A stretch of 8,672 nucleotides of DNA from Holosporaceae bacterium (GTDB taxonomy: Bacteria; Pseudomonadota; Alphaproteobacteria; UBA3830): contig JAISHN010000013.1 of the NCBI GenBank assembly GCA_031262635.1, forward strand, positions 1 to 8,672. The letters run 5' to 3'. Every line of letters begins with the position of its first letter. Positions within the stretch are counted from its first letter, which is position 1. Below, in pieces: positions 5,664-8,672 of the stretch. The notes under the pieces are model-generated. The model ran no database searches. It saw only the letters and a list, made by a program, of their open reading frames with translations, and had not been told where the DNA came from. The translations under genes and the position numbers were made by a program.

Positions 5664-5861
5664 GTGCCCAAGTTAAAAACGAAAAGCGCCGCTAAGAAGC
5701 GCTTTAATTTTACCGCCTCAGGTATGGTAATAGTTCAGTCGGCCTATAAGAGACATAATCTGAGAAAGCGTTCTCAGAGAATGAAGAGACAGGCTCGCGG
5801 AACTATGATTTTGAGTCCTAGCGACGCGCAGAACGTCGTCAAATACATGCCGTACAAGTAG
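5664..5861 (+). CDS. rpmI: Large ribosomal subunit protein bL35
   Basis: bL35 is a small basic protein of the 50S subunit. The product is 65 residues, the normal size, and starts with the family hallmark [19 protein letters not shown], ending with the usual VVKYMPY. I choose GTG at 5664 rather than the in-frame ATG at 5652, because GGAGG (5654-5658) lies 5 nt before the GTG and L35 begins with M-P-K. The upstream ATG would put the ribosome-binding site inside the coding region. It is the first gene of the run. infC, which often precedes rpmI, is absent, and rplT follows after 11 nt. Confidence 0.95.
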   Translation: MPKLKTKSAAKKRFNFTASGMVIVQSAYKRHNLRKRSQRMKRQARGTMILSPSDAQNVVKYMPYK

Positions 5862-5872
5862 AGGAGTAAAAG

Positions 5873-6229
5873 ATGTCTAGAGTAAAAAGAGGCGTAACCG
5901 CCCGAGCTCGTCATAAAAAAGTTATAAAACTTTCAAAAGGTTTTATTGGACGTTCAAAGAATTGCTATCGTTCGGCGGTAGAGCGTCTTGAAAAATCCAT
6001 GCAATACGCCTATAGAGATCGTCGCGCGAAACGACGCGATCTGCGGGAGCTTTGGATTGTCAGAATCAATGCGGCCGTCAGAGAGCAAGGGTTAAAGTAC
6101 TCACAATTTATCTACGGGCTGGGCAAAGCGAACATTTCTTTGGATAGAAAAATTTTATCGGAACTGGCCGTCAACGATAAAGCGGCGTTTTCCGAGCTAG
6201 TTAAAAAGGTAAAAGCGGTTTTAAGCTAG
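5873..6229 (+). CDS. rplT: Large ribosomal subunit protein bL20
   Basis: bL20 binds 23S rRNA early and is needed for assembly of the 50S subunit. In several bacteria it also represses its own operon by binding leader mRNA. The 118 residues match the family length exactly. The basic N-terminal arm [20 protein letters not shown] is followed by [35 protein letters not shown] and [19 protein letters not shown], all typical. GAGGAG lies 8 nt before the ATG. It follows rpmI by 11 nt and precedes dksA by 15 nt, so the three are surely cotranscribed. Confidence 0.98.
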   Translation: MSRVKRGVTARARHKKVIKLSKGFIGRSKNCYRSAVERLEKSMQYAYRDRRAKRRDLRELWIVRINAAVREQGLKYSQFIYGLGKANISLDRKILSELAVNDKAAFSELVKKVKAVLS

Positions 6230-6244
6230 TTTTTAGGAAATTTT

Positions 6245-6673
6245 ATGAACGAAAAAATTTGCGAGCTGCCGGAGGGATACGTTCCTTCTGATAAAGAAGA
6301 ATTTATGAACGATCTTCAGCGAGAATATTTCAGAGGTAAGCTTATACAATGGAAAGAAGATATTATTCGCGACGCGGAAAACGTTAAGCAGTATCTTCAA
6401 GAAGAAAGCGCCAGCTCCGCCGACGTTGCGGACAGAGCCTCTTCAGAAAGCGATTTGGCTTATGAATTGAGAAGCAAAGATCGCGCTCGCAAATTAGTTC
6501 ATAAAATTAACGAAGCTCTTTTGAGAATTAAAAACGGAACATACGGCTATTGCGAAGAAACCGGCGAGCCTATTTCTCTAAAACGGCTCGAAGCCCGTCC
6601 AGTCGCGACTTTGAGCCTTGAAGCTCAAGAGCGTCATGAAAAGCAGGAGCTTGTCCGCAAAGATGAAAACTAA
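6245..6673 (+). CDS. dksA: RNA polymerase-binding factor DksA, lacking the zinc-finger cysteines
   Basis: DksA enters the secondary channel of RNA polymerase and, with ppGpp, lowers rRNA and ribosomal protein transcription and raises amino-acid biosynthesis. The 142-residue product has the N-terminal YVPSDKEEFMNDLQREYFRG hallmark (12-31) and a coiled coil (about 32-95). Its tip carries DVADRAS, with Asp60 and Asp63 matching the essential tip aspartates of E. coli DksA. The C-terminal globular part (98-135) keeps only Cys103 of the four zinc ligands (GYCEETGEPI, then TLSLEAQERHE). One-cysteine DksA proteins are known in Alphaproteobacteria and still work. AGGA lies 7-8 nt before the ATG. The position after rplT would tie its output to ribosomal protein expression. 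Confidence 0.95.
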   Translation: MNEKICELPEGYVPSDKEEFMNDLQREYFRGKLIQWKEDIIRDAENVKQYLQEESASSADVADRASSESDLAYELRSKDRARKLVHKINEALLRIKNGTYGYCEETGEPISLKRLEARPVATLSLEAQERHEKQELVRKDEN

Positions 6674-7478
6674 GATGAGCGAATCAAAAAAAATTGAGAA
6701 AGAAAACGACTCTCAGGATAAGAAAAAAGCGTTTAAAAAAGACTTACGTTTTATAGTCGTTTTTATTTTCTTCTTTTCGCTGTTTAGATTTTTTATTTTC
6801 GATTGGTATATCGTCCCCTCAAGTTCGATGGTTCCGACTTTGCTAATTGGCGACATGCCGTTCGTCGAGAAATATCAATACGGCTTCAGCAAGCATAGCA
6901 TGTGGTTTAGCCCTAATTTATTCTCCGGCAGGATATTTTTTAAAAACAATGTAAAACGCGGAGAAATTATCGTATTTAAGCATCCGCAAGACGACGCTCA
7001 TCCCGAAAACAACGATATAAATTTGATCAAAAGAGTTATCGCGCTGCCGGGCGACAAAGTAAAGGTCGACAACGGCGTTATCGTGGTCAACGGAGTTCCC
7101 GCTACGCTAACTTATAAAGGCAAAACCGTATATCACGATATTAAAACTAAAGAATACAGAGAATTAACTCTCTATGAAGAAAAACTGCCTCTCTCAGACG
7201 CTCCGATTCATACTGTCGCCTATATTGATCAGGCGAAGTTCTCCGAGCAAAATAACTTTGCGGAAGTTACGGTGCCGGAAGGGCATTATTTTGTTATGGG
7301 AGACAATCGCGATTGCTCCAAAGACTCTCGCTGCGGACTAGGATTCATTCCGGCGGAAAACTTAATGGGACGGGCTTGGTTTATCGTTCATTCAATAGCC
7401 GACGGAGTCAAGCTTTGGGAGCCGTGGCGATGGCTGCAGAACATAAGGTATAGCCGTTACTTTAAGAAAATACAGTAG
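6663..7478 (+). CDS. lepB: Signal peptidase I
   Basis: LepB removes signal peptides from exported proteins at the periplasmic face of the inner membrane using a Ser/Lys dyad. The product is 271 residues from ATG at 6663. A charged cytoplasmic head (1-28) is followed by one very hydrophobic membrane segment (29-47). The catalytic serine is Ser55 in VPSSSMVPTL, the general-base lysine is Lys123 in LIKRVIALPGD, and MGDNRDCSKDSR (212-223) is the conserved box E. The C-terminal GRAWFIVHS is also typical. The start is uncertain: ATG at 6663 overlaps the end of dksA by 11 nt with AGGAG 13 nt upstream, while ATG at 6675 (267 residues) begins just after the dksA stop but has no ribosome-binding site. 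Either way translation looks coupled to dksA. Confidence 0.96.
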   Translation: MKTKMSESKKIEKENDSQDKKKAFKKDLRFIVVFIFFFSLFRFFIFDWYIVPSSSMVPTLLIGDMPFVEKYQYGFSKHSMWFSPNLFSGRIFFKNNVKRGEIIVFKHPQDDAHPENNDINLIKRVIALPGDKVKVDNGVIVVNGVPATLTYKGKTVYHDIKTKEYRELTLYEEKLPLSDAPIHTVAYIDQAKFSEQNNFAEVTVPEGHYFVMGDNRDCSKDSRCGLGFIPAENLMGRAWFIVHSIADGVKLWEPWRWLQNIRYSRYFKKIQ

Positions 7479-7507
7479 ATTGCGGGGCGTTTTACGTCAA
7501 TGATCTC

Positions 7508-8203
7508 ATGCAAAAAGACAATCTATCAAAACTCCAAGAAATAATCGGTTATGAATTCAAAAACGCCGACGCGATCAAGATCGCGATATCTCACCCAGGA
7601 TTAAAAAAAGGCTCCAAAACGTCGAGTAGAAATTTCGAAAGACTAGAACTCCTCGGCGATCGCGTTTTAGGATTGTCTCTGGCGGGGTTTTTATATAAAA
7701 AATTTCCGACGGACAGCGAAGGAGCGCTTGCGACGCGAATCGCCGCGCTGGCAGGAACCGATTTTCTCATCGCCGCGGCGAAGAAAACGAAAATTATCGA
7801 TTGTTTTTCAATTCCAAAAGATTTTTTTGTATCCGAGCGGAAAAATTCGTCGGCAATAGCGGATATGATGGAAGCGGTTTTTGGCGCTGTATTTTTAGAC
7901 GCGGGATTTGAAACGACTCAAAAAATTATCGCAGAACTATGGAAAGACGATATCGAAAACGTCGTTTATAAGGAAAAAGACCCTAAAACCCAGCTGCAAG
8001 AAATCGTCCAAGCGAGATCTTCTCAGCTTCCTATCTATAAATTAGTGAAAACGACGGGAGAGCCGAGCGATCCGATTTTTGAAATTGAGGTTTCCGGCTG
8101 CGGAGCATCCGCGTCGGGCTGCGGAGGTTCTAAAAAGCTCGCCGAACGCGACGCGGCTTTTAAACTTTTAACAAAAATAAGGGATAGAAACGTCGAATTA
8201 TAG
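7508..8203 (+). CDS. rnc: Ribonuclease III
   Basis: RNase III cuts double-stranded RNA, including the 30S rRNA precursor stems, and many mRNA and small-RNA duplexes. The 231-residue product has the normal two-domain form. The nuclease domain (about 5-150) has the signature ERLELLGD (44-51; Glu47 and Asp51 catalytic) and IADMMEAVFGAVFLDAGF (117-134; Asp119 and Glu122 complete the metal site). The double-stranded RNA-binding domain (about 158-226) starts at DPKTQLQEIVQ and ends with GSKKLAERDAAFKLL. The start ATG has no clear ribosome-binding site, so it may depend on flow of ribosomes from lepB 29 nt upstream. lepB-rnc pairing is common in Proteobacteria, but the usual third gene, era, does not follow. 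Confidence 0.97.
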   Translation: MQKDNLSKLQEIIGYEFKNADAIKIAISHPGLKKGSKTSSRNFERLELLGDRVLGLSLAGFLYKKFPTDSEGALATRIAALAGTDFLIAAAKKTKIIDCFSIPKDFFVSERKNSSAIADMMEAVFGAVFLDAGFETTQKIIAELWKDDIENVVYKEKDPKTQLQEIVQARSSQLPIYKLVKTTGEPSDPIFEIEVSGCGASASGCGGSKKLAERDAAFKLLTKIRDRNVEL

Positions 8204-8211
8204 GAAGATTG

Positions 8212-8360
8212 TTCGTCGCGAGAAACCGAAGCGACGAAGCGCGTAGGCTTAGTATTATCGCATGAAGTCTGTCTAAGAAGCAGTTGAGCTTGGCTATGTG
8301 AGCGCGCGCTTCACGCCGCAGCTTTGATATCGCGCTGGCGAATAATATTCGTCCTTTTTT
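8212..8360 (+). ncRNA. Candidate structured RNA or 3' UTR downstream of rnc
   Basis: No gene is seen here, but the stretch folds in an ordered way. TTCGTCGC (8212-8219) pairs perfectly with GCGACGAA (8231-8238). Then AGCGCG (8238-8243) pairs with CGCGCT (8331-8336), enclosing hairpin CTTAG/CTAAG (8248-8252 with 8273-8277) and a longer bulged hairpin from 8287 to 8323 (AGCT, GGC, GTGA with TCAC, GCC, AGCT). A terminator-like hairpin follows at once. It could be a small RNA of about 120 nt, a structured 3' UTR of rnc, or a decayed repeat. No promoter was found, and it matches neither SRP RNA nor other RNAs I know. Confidence 0.3.
8337..8360 (+). terminator. Probable intrinsic terminator after rnc
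   Basis: The stem GG-CGAAT (8337-8343) pairs with ATTCG-T-CC (8347-8354), with one bulged T, and is followed by six T residues (8355-8360). The stem is short and partly AT, so it is a moderate terminator. It is the first such signal after rnc, 134 nt past the stop, and would end the five-gene transcript. Confidence 0.55.
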
Positions 8361-8672
8361 ATACGTGAGAAACGGTTTTTTGTTTTCAACAATGTAAAAT
8401 TCGTTACCCTAGATCGAAGCGGAGGTATTCTTTCTTTTACGTCATTCTGAGCGTAGCGAAGAATCTATATGATGAATAAGCTTAAAAATCGTGTGGATCC
8501 TTCGGCCGCAAGCGGCCTCGAGGATGACGAAGCGGCAGCAACATTCCCCCTCACCCCTTCCTCCACCCCATTGTGGCGTCATCTCAGTAATCTTCTGACT
8601 AATGTCTTAATTATTTTTCTTATTTTACAAAATAATGTCTTGCAAGCATACCATCCGAGCTTGAAAATGCTG
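8361..8672. other. Non-coding right end of the window
   Basis: No gene can be supported. The stretch holds copy 3 of the dispersed repeat (8440-8529), then a pyrimidine-rich run with many C residues (8544-8570), then AT-rich DNA. On the minus strand a frame entering from the right edge stays open for about 30 codons to a TGA at 8579-8581. It is too short to call. Confidence 0.5.
8440..8529. repeat. Dispersed intergenic inverted repeat, copy 3 (90 bp)
   Basis: The element starts CGTCATTCTGAGCGTAGCG (8440-8458) and ends CGAGGATGACG (8519-8529). The ends pair as CGTCATTCT with AGGATGACG, with one G-U. AGCGAAGAATC near the left end and GGATCCTTCG (8495-8504) add partial complementarity, and GGCCGCAAGCGGCC (8504-8517) forms a perfect inner hairpin. 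It shares its left end closely with the copy at 3144 and both termini with the copy at 4754. Confidence 0.8.

Noticed and set aside
8204..8360. SRP RNA or another housekeeping RNA
   Set aside because: GAAGCAG is present, but the SRP tetraloop region and its conserved surroundings are missing.
8579..8671. C-terminal end of a minus-strand gene entering from the right
   Set aside because: Only 30 open codons, no recognisable protein. Such a length is common by chance in AT-rich DNA.

Overview
The window looks like part of an alphaproteobacterial chromosome of moderate GC with very AT-rich intergenic stretches. It is possibly from a host-associated lineage (Holosporales, Rickettsiales or uncultured gut Rhodospirillales-like), but the order cannot be fixed from this sequence. 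Pointers to Alphaproteobacteria are the anticodon stem (TCAGG/CCTGA) and 3' end of an initiator tRNA fragment, a DksA with one cysteine where the zinc finger should be, and the lepB-rnc pair.

Left part (1-1102): the right-hand end of an integrated mobile element. A tyrosine recombinase gene on the minus strand runs off the left edge. It is followed by about 200 bp of non-coding DNA and then the 3' part of an initiator tRNA-Met gene with no 5' half. This is the layout of an attR site, so the intact tRNA and the element body should lie to the left.

Middle part (1103-5400): ordinary chromosomal genes, mostly single units. They are the clamp-loader-like ATPase RarA (+), a convergent YciA-type acyl-CoA thioesterase (-) with a good sigma-70 promoter, an unrecognised 146-residue protein (-), a divergent XRE-type regulator with a LexA/CI-like C-terminal domain lacking the usual catalytic serine (+), and a small lipoprotein whose mature part is almost free of hydrophobic residues (+). 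An AT-rich 279-bp divergent region separates the unknown gene from the regulator.

Right part (5400-8360): a tight five-gene run, rpmI (L35), rplT (L20), dksA, lepB and rnc, with spacings of 11, 15, -11 and 29 nt. It is led by an extended -10 promoter and a leader whose hairpin can be read as a terminator with a competing alternative pairing. The genes link ribosome assembly (L35, L20, RNase III), stringent control (DksA) and secretion (LepB). infC does not precede rpmI here and era does not follow rnc. After rnc comes a structured non-coding stretch ending in a terminator-like hairpin.

At least three copies of an intergenic inverted-repeat family based on CGTCATCCT...AGGATGACG are scattered through the gaps (3144, 4754, 8440). 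I found no CRISPR array, no complete RNA gene and no defence or biosynthetic cluster. The best candidates for something undescribed are the rpmI-rplT-dksA leader, the possible RNA downstream of rnc, the att site, and the XRE regulator with its divergent unknown partner.
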